A stretch of 56,247 nt of DNA from a virus (IMGVR_UViG_3300034023_000501:1-56247), one strand, 5' to 3'; shown: positions 24,410 to 31,268, counted from the stretch's first letter. Notes: generated by a model from the sequence alone, not told the origin. A program made the numbers and translations.

Positions 24410-24740
24410 GAAAGATATTCTAATGAAAAATGTTTATGCATATCATAATGGTCCGATGTTATTTTCTGCTACATACAAAGGTCATGATTATTTGCTGCTT
24501 CCATTAGACCCAATGGTTTCTGAAGGTCGTTATCTTGTGTGTTACAACGAAATGTTTTCTGTTGATACTATTCATGACAGTTCTGAAGAAGCTGTTCATA
24601 TGTTCATAAAGACGAGTTCTTTATGGATTACTGAATACGATGAAAGTAATAAAGTCAAAGCATATCCTGTCAAATTTGAAGACCTTCCATCTGATTGTCT
24701 TCCACTATGGCCATTCATCACTGGTGTCAAAACCCAATGA
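24393..24740 (+). CDS. Hypothetical protein, 115 aa
   Basis: GTG 24393 is preceded by GAGG at a workable distance; ATG 24423 is the alternative start and would give 105 aa. The core resembles the previous small beta proteins (YKGHDYLLLPLDPMVSEGRY). Its stop overlaps the next ATG (ATGA). Function is unknown. Confidence 0.55.
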   Translation: MVKINKKDILMKNVYAYHNGPMLFSATYKGHDYLLLPLDPMVSEGRYLVCYNEMFSVDTIHDSSEEAVHMFIKTSSLWITEYDESNKVKAYPVKFEDLPSDCLPLWPFITGVKTQ

Positions 24741-25411
24741 GCAATTCAACACCTCCTCCATCAGACAAAATTGTCAATTTAGAAGAGTTCAGAGCAATTG
24801 CTCACGCTGAAGAAGTTTCAGGTCTAAGTCGTAATACTTCACTATTCATTCAAGCAATGATTGAAGCATTTGCTCAATCAGCAGTTATTCATAATGGCTT
24901 TGTTGTAAAATCCGGTGAAAGAGCTCTAAAAGGTTTAGAGCCGCATCCGTGTTTCAATGCGGTTTGCTCTTCACATAGCACTGAACCAACACGTCATAAC
25001 TTCTGTAAGCAACAGTCTAATTGTTGGGGATGTTCATTTCAAATGACTTCACCTCCACCATCTGAACTGAACTATGATGAGTATATGCCAAATCATCAAG
25101 AAGCTTTAGACTTACTTGAAGCTAACGGTTTGCTCAATGGCCCAATACAAGAGTCAATTGATGCTGCTCAAAAGTATTATCTTGACAAACCTAAAAACTT
25201 CAATGAACGAATGGAAACTGAAGTCAATGGATTGCCGATGTGGAAAATTGAACGTTGTATAAAGAATGCTTTTGACGAAATCATCACTGATGAACATGTC
25301 GAAGAAAAGCAACGTGAAATCCTCTACTATTGGGATACTATCATTTCCCGTATCGCTCTAACAGAAATTGAAAAAGCTTTAGGTATTTTTCCAAATATCA
25401 AACTCCGCTAA
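24737..25411 (+). CDS. Hypothetical Cys-containing protein, 224 aa
   Basis: The start at 24737 overlaps the previous stop; the longer frame from 24695 lies inside that gene. Residues ~65-100 hold several Cys and His (CFNAVCSSHS, FCKQQSNCWGC), a possible zinc site. Two short Pro-rich stretches (TPPPSD, SPPPSE) flank it, and the C-terminus is helical. No family is recognised. Confidence 0.6.
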   Translation: MSNSTPPPSDKIVNLEEFRAIAHAEEVSGLSRNTSLFIQAMIEAFAQSAVIHNGFVVKSGERALKGLEPHPCFNAVCSSHSTEPTRHNFCKQQSNCWGCSFQMTSPPPSELNYDEYMPNHQEALDLLEANGLLNGPIQESIDAAQKYYLDKPKNFNERMETEVNGLPMWKIERCIKNAFDEIITDEHVEEKQREILYYWDTIISRIALTEIEKALGIFPNIKLR

Positions 25412-25486
25412 CTTTGTAATAATATTGTAACATTGACCTGATATAGTAATCCTTTCTAACTTTACTGTAAAAGAGGATTACTATAC

Positions 25487-26959
25487 ATGAAATCTTTATC
25501 AATTGCTACTTCTTTAGTAGCAGCTTTATCTATTGCCTCCGCCAACCAATGTTATGCTTTAGAACTTTATGTTGATAAAGCAACTCAACAAATCTATGCT
25601 GAACCTGGTCCTAATCGTGAAAAGCTCGGTTCTTTCGAAAAAACTGAAGATGTATCTAAAGATGTTGCATCAATCAAACAAGACCTTGAACTAAAAGCTA
25701 ATGAACTAAAAGCTCTTGAAGAACATGTCGTTGCGACTCGTGAAGACAAAGCTAAGAATGATGAAAAGTGGTTCAACAAAATCAATATTAGGGGTTATAC
25801 GCAAATGCGATATAATCAACCACTCAATAGCAATCATCCAACAGATGATGATCCTAAAAACGGTGGAGAAGCGTCTGAAGTAAAGTCTCCAGGCGATAGT
25901 TCTATTGGAGATAATTCCAGCTTTTCTTTGAGACGTGCGCGTCTTGTCTTTTCTGGAGATATTACTGAATATGTCTCTATGTATCTTCAAACTGATTTTG
26001 CTTCATCAAATGGTGATTTACATTTTGCTCAATTACGTGATGCTTATTTTGACTTGCATTTTGATAAAGCTCATGAATATCGAGTTCGCGCTGGTCAATC
26101 TAAAGTACCATTTGGTTGGGAAAATCTACAATCATCTCAAAATCGTTTAGCACTTGACCGTGATGATGCATTGAATAGCGCAGTGCCAAGCGAACGTGAT
26201 TTAGGATTATTTGCATATTGGACTCCATCCGATGTTCAAGCTCTTTGGAAAGGGTTGAGTAAAAAAGGTTTGAAAACTTCTGGTGATTATGGTGTGTTAG
26301 GATTTGGTGTTTATAATGGCCAAGGAACAAATAAAGCAGAAGCTAATGACAATCTTCATATGGTATTACATTCAACCTATCCATTCAAGTTAGGTTTCAT
26401 AGGTATGCCAGAGCAAGTTGTTGAGGTTGGTGTTGATGCTATGACTGGTCGTTATAACAAAAAGCCTGAAGAATACATGTATGAAGGCAAAAAGAAAACT
26501 CCAAAAGCAGATAAAGGTTCTAAAAATGACAATGCTGAAGATAGGGTAGCTGTTCATGCTGTATTATTTCCACAACCATTCGGATTACAAACTGAATGGA
26601 CTTGGGGAGCAGGTTCAACGCTAAATCCTGAAACTAACACAATGGGCCGTGAAGGATTGAACGGTGGATATGTTCAAGCAATGTACAAGTTTGATAAATT
26701 GATTTTGCCTAATGACTCAATGATGCCGTATATCAAATGGCAAACATATGAAGGTGCATGGAAAGCTGCTACTAATGCTCCAAAAGAAAGCGTCAATGAA
26801 ATTGAAGCTGGTGTCGAATATCAATTCAATAAAGCGGTTGAACTAACAGTTGCATACGCTCATATGGACAGAACCAACATAGCAAAAGCTACAAGTTCTG
26901 ACTTCTTGAAGCAGGCTACTGGAGATATGATAAGAACTCAACTTCAAGTAAATTATTGA
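25487..26959 (+). CDS. Outer-membrane porin of the phosphate-selective O/P type
   Basis: A Sec signal peptide (SIATSLVAALSIASANQCYA) is followed by a short coiled coil (~50-85) and a beta barrel. The barrel starts INIRGYTQMRYNQ, with FSLRRARLVFSGDI, GQSKVPFGWENLQSS and PSERDLGLFAYW, all typical of the OprO/OprP family. The last residue is aromatic (QLQVNY), the usual barrel-assembly signal. Length (490 aa) is normal for a bacterial porin. It is intact and has AT-rich codons like its neighbours, so it looks resident rather than freshly acquired. It would sit in the host outer membrane; phosphate uptake or receptor change are possible benefits. Confidence 0.88.
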   Translation: MKSLSIATSLVAALSIASANQCYALELYVDKATQQIYAEPGPNREKLGSFEKTEDVSKDVASIKQDLELKANELKALEEHVVATREDKAKNDEKWFNKINIRGYTQMRYNQPLNSNHPTDDDPKNGGEASEVKSPGDSSIGDNSSFSLRRARLVFSGDITEYVSMYLQTDFASSNGDLHFAQLRDAYFDLHFDKAHEYRVRAGQSKVPFGWENLQSSQNRLALDRDDALNSAVPSERDLGLFAYWTPSDVQALWKGLSKKGLKTSGDYGVLGFGVYNGQGTNKAEANDNLHMVLHSTYPFKLGFIGMPEQVVEVGVDAMTGRYNKKPEEYMYEGKKKTPKADKGSKNDNAEDRVAVHAVLFPQPFGLQTEWTWGAGSTLNPETNTMGREGLNGGYVQAMYKFDKLILPNDSMMPYIKWQTYEGAWKAATNAPKESVNEIEAGVEYQFNKAVELTVAYAHMDRTNIAKATSSDFLKQATGDMIRTQLQVNY

Positions 26960-26988
26960 TTTACATTTGCTACAGCCTGTGGTATAAT
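26960..26988 (+). promoter_or_regulatory. Sigma70-like promoter TTTACA-N17-TATAAT
   Basis: The -35 is at 26960-26965 (it begins at the end of the porin gene) and the -10 at 26983-26988. The expected transcription start is at about 26994-26996, exactly where a stable terminal stem begins. Confidence 0.65.
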
Positions 26989-26993
26989 TGTTC

Positions 26994-27117
26994 AAAGTTT
27001 AGGGAACTAGATTGATATTACGCGTAGGTGGCTCGGTCATTTATTGCTTTCATGTGGTTTGCTAGCAACTACTGTATCAATGACATCATATGTTATGATA
27101 CGTTCCATCTAAACTTT
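26994..27117 (+). ncRNA. Structured leader or small RNA of unknown class
   Basis: AAAGTTTAG (26994-27002) pairs with CTAAACTTT (27109-27117) and GGAAC (27003-27007) with GTTCC (27102-27106), leaving a 2-base bulge on one side. Inside are ATTGATA/TATCAAT and the hairpin ATCATA-TGT-TATGAT. The closed fold begins at the predicted transcription start and ends about 28 bases before the gene at 27146. It could be a riboswitch-like leader, a processed small RNA, or a Y-RNA-like ligand of the phage Ro60. It resembles no class I know. Confidence 0.5.
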
Positions 27118-27145
27118 CATAATTCTAGAGAGGAGATATTACACG

Positions 27146-27667
27146 ATGCCACTAATCATTCAACACATTGACAAAATCGCTCGCGATAAAGGCCGTGATG
27201 TATTAATGCTTTACTTTACTCACGTGTTATTAACGATTGAAAACGTCAAAAAATACAAGGAAGCTTACAGAAGACACTTTCAAAGGTACTATGGGTTTAC
27301 TGATCAATATGGCAACAAACTTGGTCGGTCTTATTACTTTGAAGCTATTGAAGATTATCATGATAATCCTTCACGGCAAACTGTTATTGATTGGTTAGAT
27401 GCCAATCATATCTATTGGTGCCCATGTGGTGAAGTAGCATCTGAAAATGGATGGAACTCTTATGCTGGTCAAATCTACATTGATATTCCATTCGATGTCA
27501 ACAATACACAATACCAAAAACTTGCTGAGTTTATTCAAGAAGACGAACATGGATTTAGTCAAAAGTTTGATATAGTTCAGTTTTGTTATTTGCCATTAGA
27601 AAAAGCAATGGAAAATGCTCATCATGATGAACCTGGATTTTGGGAGCGTTGGGCAGAGAACTTTTGA
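27146..27667 (+). CDS. Hypothetical protein, 173 aa
   Basis: GAGAGGAG precedes the ATG. This soluble, aromatic-rich protein (HIYWCPCGEVASENGWNSYA) has an acidic C-terminus. It is the only gene behind the structured RNA at 26994 before a late-type site, so any control by that RNA would act on it. No domain is recognised. Confidence 0.65.
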   Translation: MPLIIQHIDKIARDKGRDVLMLYFTHVLLTIENVKKYKEAYRRHFQRYYGFTDQYGNKLGRSYYFEAIEDYHDNPSRQTVIDWLDANHIYWCPCGEVASENGWNSYAGQIYIDIPFDVNNTQYQKLAEFIQEDEHGFSQKFDIVQFCYLPLEKAMENAHHDEPGFWERWAENF

Positions 27668-27673
27668 TAAATA
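27666..27673 (+). promoter_or_regulatory. Late-promoter-like site GATAAATA
   Basis: One mismatch from TATAAATA, at the previous stop codon and 38 bases before the gene at 27711. The paralogous gene at 34092 has a perfect TATAAATA upstream, which supports late expression of both. Confidence 0.5.
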
Positions 27674-27710
27674 GACATATTAGCCAACCCTCATTATTCA
27701 AAATTATAAT

Positions 27711-28199
27711 ATGTCTATACTACAAGAACTTTTAGAAACCAGAGAACAAGAAGTGTTGCTCGAACGAGTTGACCATATGTTAGACGGTTTGAGAACTCAT
27801 TTTTCAAATGAAAACAATTCAGACCCTGTCAAAGTGTTTAGCTCGTCTGACTTAGAAGAAACTGCTTTTCAATTAGCAGGATTGAACTTCATCTTAGACC
27901 AGAAAAAAGACATAGGTAATAAGATACCTGAATTTGGGGATTTCAATAAGCTTCATAAGTTTTTGAATGAGCTTGATGAACCACGTGAAAGAAAGTTGTT
28001 CAATGATAGAACACAAACTGCCGGTGAGTTCTTGACATTCATAGGTCATAAGTATGAGAGTTCTACAGGTAAAAGTTTGTTGAAGACTTTATCTGCATTG
28101 AAGAAACGCGAAGGTATTGCATCTAACAGTCATACCATTGCTTCATTTGTTGGTAAGCTTGAAAGAAAACTTGCGGATTTTATGAAATCTGTTAGGTAG
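27711..28199 (+). CDS. Paralogue of the 34092 protein, 162 aa
   Basis: It shares with the 207-aa protein at 34092 the order LLERVDHMLDGL, LEETAFQLAGLNF, FNKLHKFLNELDEPRE and LFNDRTQTAGEFLTFI. The C-terminal Ala/Pro/Gly-rich tail of the other copy is missing. Both are helical and acidic and follow late-type promoter sites, so a virion or assembly role is inferred. The family is unknown to me. Confidence 0.7.
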   Translation: MSILQELLETREQEVLLERVDHMLDGLRTHFSNENNSDPVKVFSSSDLEETAFQLAGLNFILDQKKDIGNKIPEFGDFNKLHKFLNELDEPRERKLFNDRTQTAGEFLTFIGHKYESSTGKSLLKTLSALKKREGIASNSHTIASFVGKLERKLADFMKSVR

Positions 28200-28214
28200 T
28201 TATCAAAACAATAG

Positions 28215-28243
28215 TTTACATTTGATGTAGACTGTGATATGAT
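28215..28243 (+). promoter_or_regulatory. Sigma70-like promoter TTTACA-N17-TATGAT
   Basis: The -35 is at 28215-28220 and the -10 at 28238-28243, with CTGTGA before the -10 as at 34777. GTTATCA lies about 9 bases upstream, as at three other promoters here. It drives 28272 and possibly the tmRNA. Confidence 0.6.
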
Positions 28244-28271
28244 ATATCCATATTATAAAGAGGAGGTTCTT

Positions 28272-28622
28272 ATGTTGATAGTCAATAAAAGTGCATTGCT
28301 GCTTACAGAAAATGCAATAAAGTTATTTGTAAAGATTGATCCTTATGATGCATTTGAGGATTGGTGTTATGATAGTGGCGGAATTTACCAATTACCGTCA
28401 CATGGGTCTAATTTTGCAAATAAGTTTGGTGTGAATATAAACGATATTCATCGAATGCATCGGTTTGATATTGCATATCAATTGAAGCGGTTTAGTGATT
28501 GGTTACTAAGATTTCAAGTTCCGTTTTTAGCATTGTTTGCAAAACAAATTTTGGTAGTTCAATCATTAGCAACTGAGTTCAAATATCGAAATGTAGATTT
28601 GAACGAAGATTTAGAGTTATAG
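28272..28622 (+). CDS. Hypothetical protein, 116 aa
   Basis: ATG 28272 is preceded by AGAGGAGG; the longer frame from 28239 begins inside the -10 box and is rejected. The product is mostly helical with conserved-looking aromatics (DAFEDWCYDSGGIYQLPSHG). It ends only a few bases before the tmRNA acceptor piece, so both probably share a transcript. Confidence 0.65.
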   Translation: MLIVNKSALLLTENAIKLFVKIDPYDAFEDWCYDSGGIYQLPSHGSNFANKFGVNINDIHRMHRFDIAYQLKRFSDWLLRFQVPFLALFAKQILVVQSLATEFKYRNVDLNEDLEL

Positions 28623-28693
28623 GAATTCACTGACATAATGTCAGTAAAGCATTGATTAGGAAAGGTATTGCGGACACGGGTTCAATTCCTGCC

Positions 28694-29531
28694 TCTTGAC
28701 TATTTTGTACCCAAATCTATAAATAGATTAAGTTCTATTTTTAGATGGTACAAAATAAATGAGAAAGCCAAAGAAATATCATTACATATACAAAACAACT
28801 AATATAATAAAAAATTATTTTTATATAGGGATGCATTCTACTAATAATTTAGAAGATGGATATTTAGGTAGTGGAAAAAGAATAAGATATTCCATAAACA
28901 AATATGGAAAAGAAAATCACAAAATAGAAATATTAGAATTTCTTCCTTCTCGAGAAGAATTAATAATAAGAGAGAAAGAAATAGTAAATGAAGAATTGTT
29001 AGCCAATTCTCAATGTATTAATTTATGCATTGGGGGTGAAGGTGGAAATGGAACTAGAAATTGGACCGAAGAAACTTATAAAAAAGTAAATAAAACTTCT
29101 TGGGGGAATTTATACTTGAATGGATTTAATCCTGACAATTGGTCAAAATTATCTCCGGAAGAATATGAAGTTAGACGTCAAAAACACTCAAGTGCTGCAT
29201 CCGGAGAAAAAAATGGAATGTTTGGTACAAATGTATTCATTGACCAGAATTATAAAGGAAGTATTCCAAATAGTAACATTTTAAATTCATGGAAATTTAA
29301 AAATGGGTATCAACCTGAAGGTTGGATTTTATTGAGTGAATGGCGAAATAACAAAAAGAATAAAAAAAATCAAGCGTATGGAAAACATTGGTATAATGAC
29401 GGTACTAATAATTATTTTTTATTAGCTTCTGATGAAAAAACAAATTCATTGTTGAAGGGACGAATAGGAAAGCTTTTTAAGAATTCTGTTTGAAGCCGAT
29501 ATAACGGTATGTGAGACGCGGTGTGGTGACC
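28694..29531 (+). mobile_element. Insertion with homing endonuclease gene inside the tmRNA
   Basis: About 838 bases separate the T arm from the acceptor strand. GCC occurs at both junctions (28691-28693 and 29532-29534), so the exact edge is ambiguous by three bases. The left end carries a perfect 11-bp inverted pair TATTTTGTACC/GGTACAAAATA (28701-28711, 28747-28757) around two small hairpins. The right end has CCG-ATATAA-CGG and GCGGT-GTGGTG-ACCGC. I found no group I core (no paired P7 segments), so the way it leaves the RNA is unknown. Confidence 0.65.
28759..29493 (+). CDS. GIY-YIG homing endonuclease
   Basis: The GIY-YIG nuclease domain is at residues ~6-75: HYIYKTTNIIKNYFYIGMHS carries the two strand motifs (YIY, YIG), followed by a GYLGSGKRI turn and the helix with the catalytic Glu region (REELIIREKEIV). 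The C-terminal half has NUMOD-like DNA-binding segments (GEKNGMFGTN, KHWYNDGTNNYFL). At 244 aa it matches phage SegA- or I-TevI-type enzymes. It is more AT-rich than its neighbours and lies within the tmRNA gene, typical of a selfish element at a conserved target. Confidence 0.9.
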   Translation: MRKPKKYHYIYKTTNIIKNYFYIGMHSTNNLEDGYLGSGKRIRYSINKYGKENHKIEILEFLPSREELIIREKEIVNEELLANSQCINLCIGGEGGNGTRNWTEETYKKVNKTSWGNLYLNGFNPDNWSKLSPEEYEVRRQKHSSAASGEKNGMFGTNVFIDQNYKGSIPNSNILNSWKFKNGYQPEGWILLSEWRNNKKNKKNQAYGKHWYNDGTNNYFLLASDEKTNSLLKGRIGKLFKNSV

Positions 29532-29578
29532 GCCACCTCCACCAAAAGAATTTTATCAAAATTAGAATTCTTTTTAAT

Positions 29579-29790
29579 GGGGGTGCTTAATCCTTTCGAT
29601 CATGTGCAAAAATATTAGGTTAGGAATCGACACGTGATAGTCGTAAAAAGACAAAAACAAGTATTTGTCAATGACGAAACTTATGCAGTTCGCGCAGTAG
29701 CGTAAGGACTGACGGGGTTTGATTTAGCCCGGCTTATCAACTAACATCCGGTATGGGGAGCTATATGTTCCCCTATCGTCATTTTAGAAA
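29579..29790 (+). ncRNA. tmRNA coding piece
   Basis: It begins GGGGGTG (acceptor strand). ATCATGTG and CACGTGAT can form an 8-bp stem, and GTCGTAAAAAGAC just before the tag is nearly as in E. coli tmRNA. After the tag come CGGG...CCCG and a hairpin GGGGA/TCCCC (29755-29773). The piece ends near the ribosome site of the gene at 29811. Ends were set by eye. Confidence 0.8.
29667..29705 (+). other. tmRNA tag reading frame (VNDETYAVRAVA)
   Basis: GTC is the resume codon, then AAT GAC GAA ACT TAT GCA GTT CGC GCA GTA GCG TAA. With the alanine from charged tmRNA the tag reads AVNDETYAVRAVA, clearly related to the NDE(N/T)YA- tags of proteobacteria. The end is AVA rather than the usual LAA, which might change how host proteases see it. 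Confidence 0.9.
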
Positions 29791-29810
29791 TGAGAGGAGT
29801 ATAATACTAT

Positions 29811-30062
29811 ATGAATCGATTTTTTAGTTTCTTTGAAAATAAAATGAGAACTAAAATTTACGATGATATCACTAACGATGATAATAATTGTTTTCCTGAA
29901 CTTTGGTTTGAGGATTCAGATATTGATTTTGACCTTGAAACTGATGAAATTTTGAAACAGCTTTTAGTTACCAATCAACTTGCATCAGCTCATGACTTAG
30001 AGCACATTTTTACTGACGACTTCTGGGAAATTGTAAATGAAGATATACAATTCAATAAGTAA
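29811..30062 (+). CDS. Hypothetical very acidic protein, 83 aa
   Basis: GAGAGGAG precedes the ATG by about 13 bases, within the tail of the tmRNA. The protein is strongly acidic (LWFEDSDIDFDLETDEIL), a composition shared by many phage inhibitors and DNA mimics, but nothing specific supports that. No domain is recognised. Confidence 0.6.
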   Translation: MNRFFSFFENKMRTKIYDDITNDDNNCFPELWFEDSDIDFDLETDEILKQLLVTNQLASAHDLEHIFTDDFWEIVNEDIQFNK

Positions 30063-30079
30063 AGATCATTGCGAGAGAA

Positions 30080-30087
30080 TATAAATA
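30080..30087 (+). promoter_or_regulatory. T4-like late promoter TATAAATA
   Basis: A perfect match to the T4 late consensus, 33 bases before the ATG at 30120. It would drive the glycosyltransferase-like reading frames late in infection. Confidence 0.55.
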
Positions 30088-30119
30088 GCTATAGACTCTA
30101 ACTACTCTCTAGCTCTTTT

Positions 30120-30278
30120 ATGTCAATATTCAGTTTCATTACCGATTTATTCAAATCACCGCCAAAACCAGTACCAACTAAAGTTCTCTGTTTGACAAAC
30201 AGAGAACACTTCCACATTATGACCAAGTTGGTCGTACTGTATCAACAGGACTCAAAAACTCTGCAGCTTTTGTTGTAA
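30120..30278 (+). CDS. Upstream frame of a split glycosyltransferase gene
   Basis: MSIFSFITDLFKSPPKPVPT then KVLCLTN... reads as a natural start in this frame up to a perfect 11-bp hairpin at 30183-30207. Beyond it the sensible protein (HYDQVGRTVSTGLKNSAAF) is in the -1 frame, which is open from about 30182 and joins the main ORF at 30281. The remainder of this frame is therefore probably not used. Either a programmed frame change or a disabling indel is implied. Confidence 0.5.
   Translation: MSIFSFITDLFKSPPKPVPTKVLCLTNREHFHIMTKLVVLYQQDSKTLQLLL
30183..30207 (+). other. Perfect 11-bp hairpin at the frame break
   Basis: GTTCTCTGTTT (30183-30193) pairs with AAACAGAGAAC (30197-30207) around a GAC loop. 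It sits exactly where the reading frame of the glycosyltransferase changes. CTC at 30186 and CTT at 30209, read by leucine tRNAs in the two frames, would be possible take-off and landing codons of a bypass. Confidence 0.6.
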
Positions 30279-30280
30279 GC

Positions 30281-31216
30281 ATGCTCAATACTCATTGCAG
30301 TGAAATTGCAACGGCAAAACTTGCAGAAGTTGTTGATAACAATTGCATTGACCGTGAAGTCACTCTGTTCAAGCCGGACATTGTTATCATTGAAGCTCTT
30401 TGGGTTGTACCTGATAAGTTTGATGTCTTATGTCGAATACATCCAAAAGTCCAATGGATTATTCGTCTTCATTCAGATACACCATTTCTTGCAAACGAAG
30501 GTATAGCAATTGAATGGATTCGTCGTTATGCATTCCATCCAAAAGTTCGAATTGCTGCAAATAGCGAACGTATCTACGCTGAGCTTCAGCCTATCATCGG
30601 TAAGAACAATCTTGTCTTGCTTCCGAACTACTATCCGGTTCCTCTGACTATTCCACCTTTCAAAAAGCATTCTCCTAAAGGTGAAATCAACATTGGTTGC
30701 TTTGGAGCTATTAGACCAATGAAGAACCATCTTATTCAAGCTTTATCTGCAATTCGTTTTGCAGAAGAGAAAAAGCTAAAGTTGAACTTTCATATCAATG
30801 GCAATAGGACTGAAGAACGAGGAGACCCAGTACTCAAGAACATTCGTTCATTGTTCTACAATAGCAAACATGAATTGATTGAGCATCCTTGGAAAGACCA
30901 TGAAGAGTTCCTAAAGAATGTAGAATTGATGGACATTAGCATGCAAGTAAGCTTGAGCGAGACATACAATATTGTAATCGCAGACTCAGTTGTTCATAAC
31001 ATTCCAGTTGTCGTATCGCCTGAAATCAAGTGGGTCAATTCATTGTTCCAAGCTTCTGCTACAAGTAGTTATGACATTGTCAAAACACTTCATAGAGCTT
31101 GGTCTGGACGTAAGCTACGACTTCAACAACTGAACTTATGGGGTCTAAACGAATACAATGAATGGGCCAAATGGCAATGGAAGACAATGATACGAAGTTC
31201 CAAAACTGATAGGTAG
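30281..31216 (+). CDS. Glycosyltransferase, GT-B fold (family 4-like), main frame
   Basis: The frame is open from about 30182 (after TAA 30179-30181); ATG 30281 is the first Met. Motifs of the C-terminal donor domain are INIGCFGAIRPMKNHL (~138-153) and LSETYNIVIADSVVHNIPVV (~225-244), where the usual EGF..E pattern is SETYNIVIAD. The N-terminal acceptor domain is shortened unless the upstream frame is joined. Possible roles are modification of host surface sugars or of phage components. A late promoter site lies upstream. It may be a pseudogene if the frame break is not suppressed. Confidence 0.7.
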   Translation: MLNTHCSEIATAKLAEVVDNNCIDREVTLFKPDIVIIEALWVVPDKFDVLCRIHPKVQWIIRLHSDTPFLANEGIAIEWIRRYAFHPKVRIAANSERIYAELQPIIGKNNLVLLPNYYPVPLTIPPFKKHSPKGEINIGCFGAIRPMKNHLIQALSAIRFAEEKKLKLNFHINGNRTEERGDPVLKNIRSLFYNSKHELIEHPWKDHEEFLKNVELMDISMQVSLSETYNIVIADSVVHNIPVVVSPEIKWVNSLFQASATSSYDIVKTLHRAWSGRKLRLQQLNLWGLNEYNEWAKWQWKTMIRSSKTDR

Positions 31217-31224
31217 TTATCAAT

Positions 31225-31268
31225 TTATCACATTGGACTATTTACATTCTAGTCCAATGTGATAATAT
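31225..31268 (+). promoter_or_regulatory. Promoter inside a perfect 16-bp inverted repeat
   Basis: TTATCACATTGGACTA (31225-31240) and its exact inverse (31250-31265) flank nine bases beginning with the -35 TTTACA (31241-31246). The -10 TAATAT (31263-31268) overlaps the right arm, spacing 16. The hairpin could end the upstream transcript, act as an operator, or both. It drives the secreted protease. Confidence 0.65.

Larger units (their letters stand above)
28625..29795 (+). ncRNA. ssrA: Circularly permuted tmRNA (ssrA), interrupted by a GIY-YIG gene
   Basis: tmRNA frees stalled ribosomes and adds a degradation tag. Here the 3' part comes first. A hairpin (28629-28645) and GCATTGATTAGGAAAGG, which can pair with the coding piece, lead into a T arm (28676-28692: ACGGG-TTCAATT-CCTGC). 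After the insertion comes GC-CACCTCC-ACCA (29532-29544). A 34-base spacer with its own hairpin follows, then the 5' part: GGGGGTG (29579-29585), complementary to CACCTCC (all 7 pairs, one G-U), a pseudoknot-like region and the tag frame. Joining ...CCT to GCCACCTCCACCA restores the E. coli-like T-arm/acceptor layout. The 5' and 3' limits are approximate. Confidence 0.88.

Noticed and set aside
25412-25486. Promoter directly before the porin gene
   Set aside because: TATAGT is present at 25442, but no TTTACA- or TTGACA-like box sits 16-18 bases upstream, so I do not call it.
28691-29534. Definite group I intron in the tmRNA
   Set aside because: The position fits an intron, but the core helices could not be found outside the ORF and the edges do not give the usual U/G pair. 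It is reported as an insertion of unknown removal mechanism.
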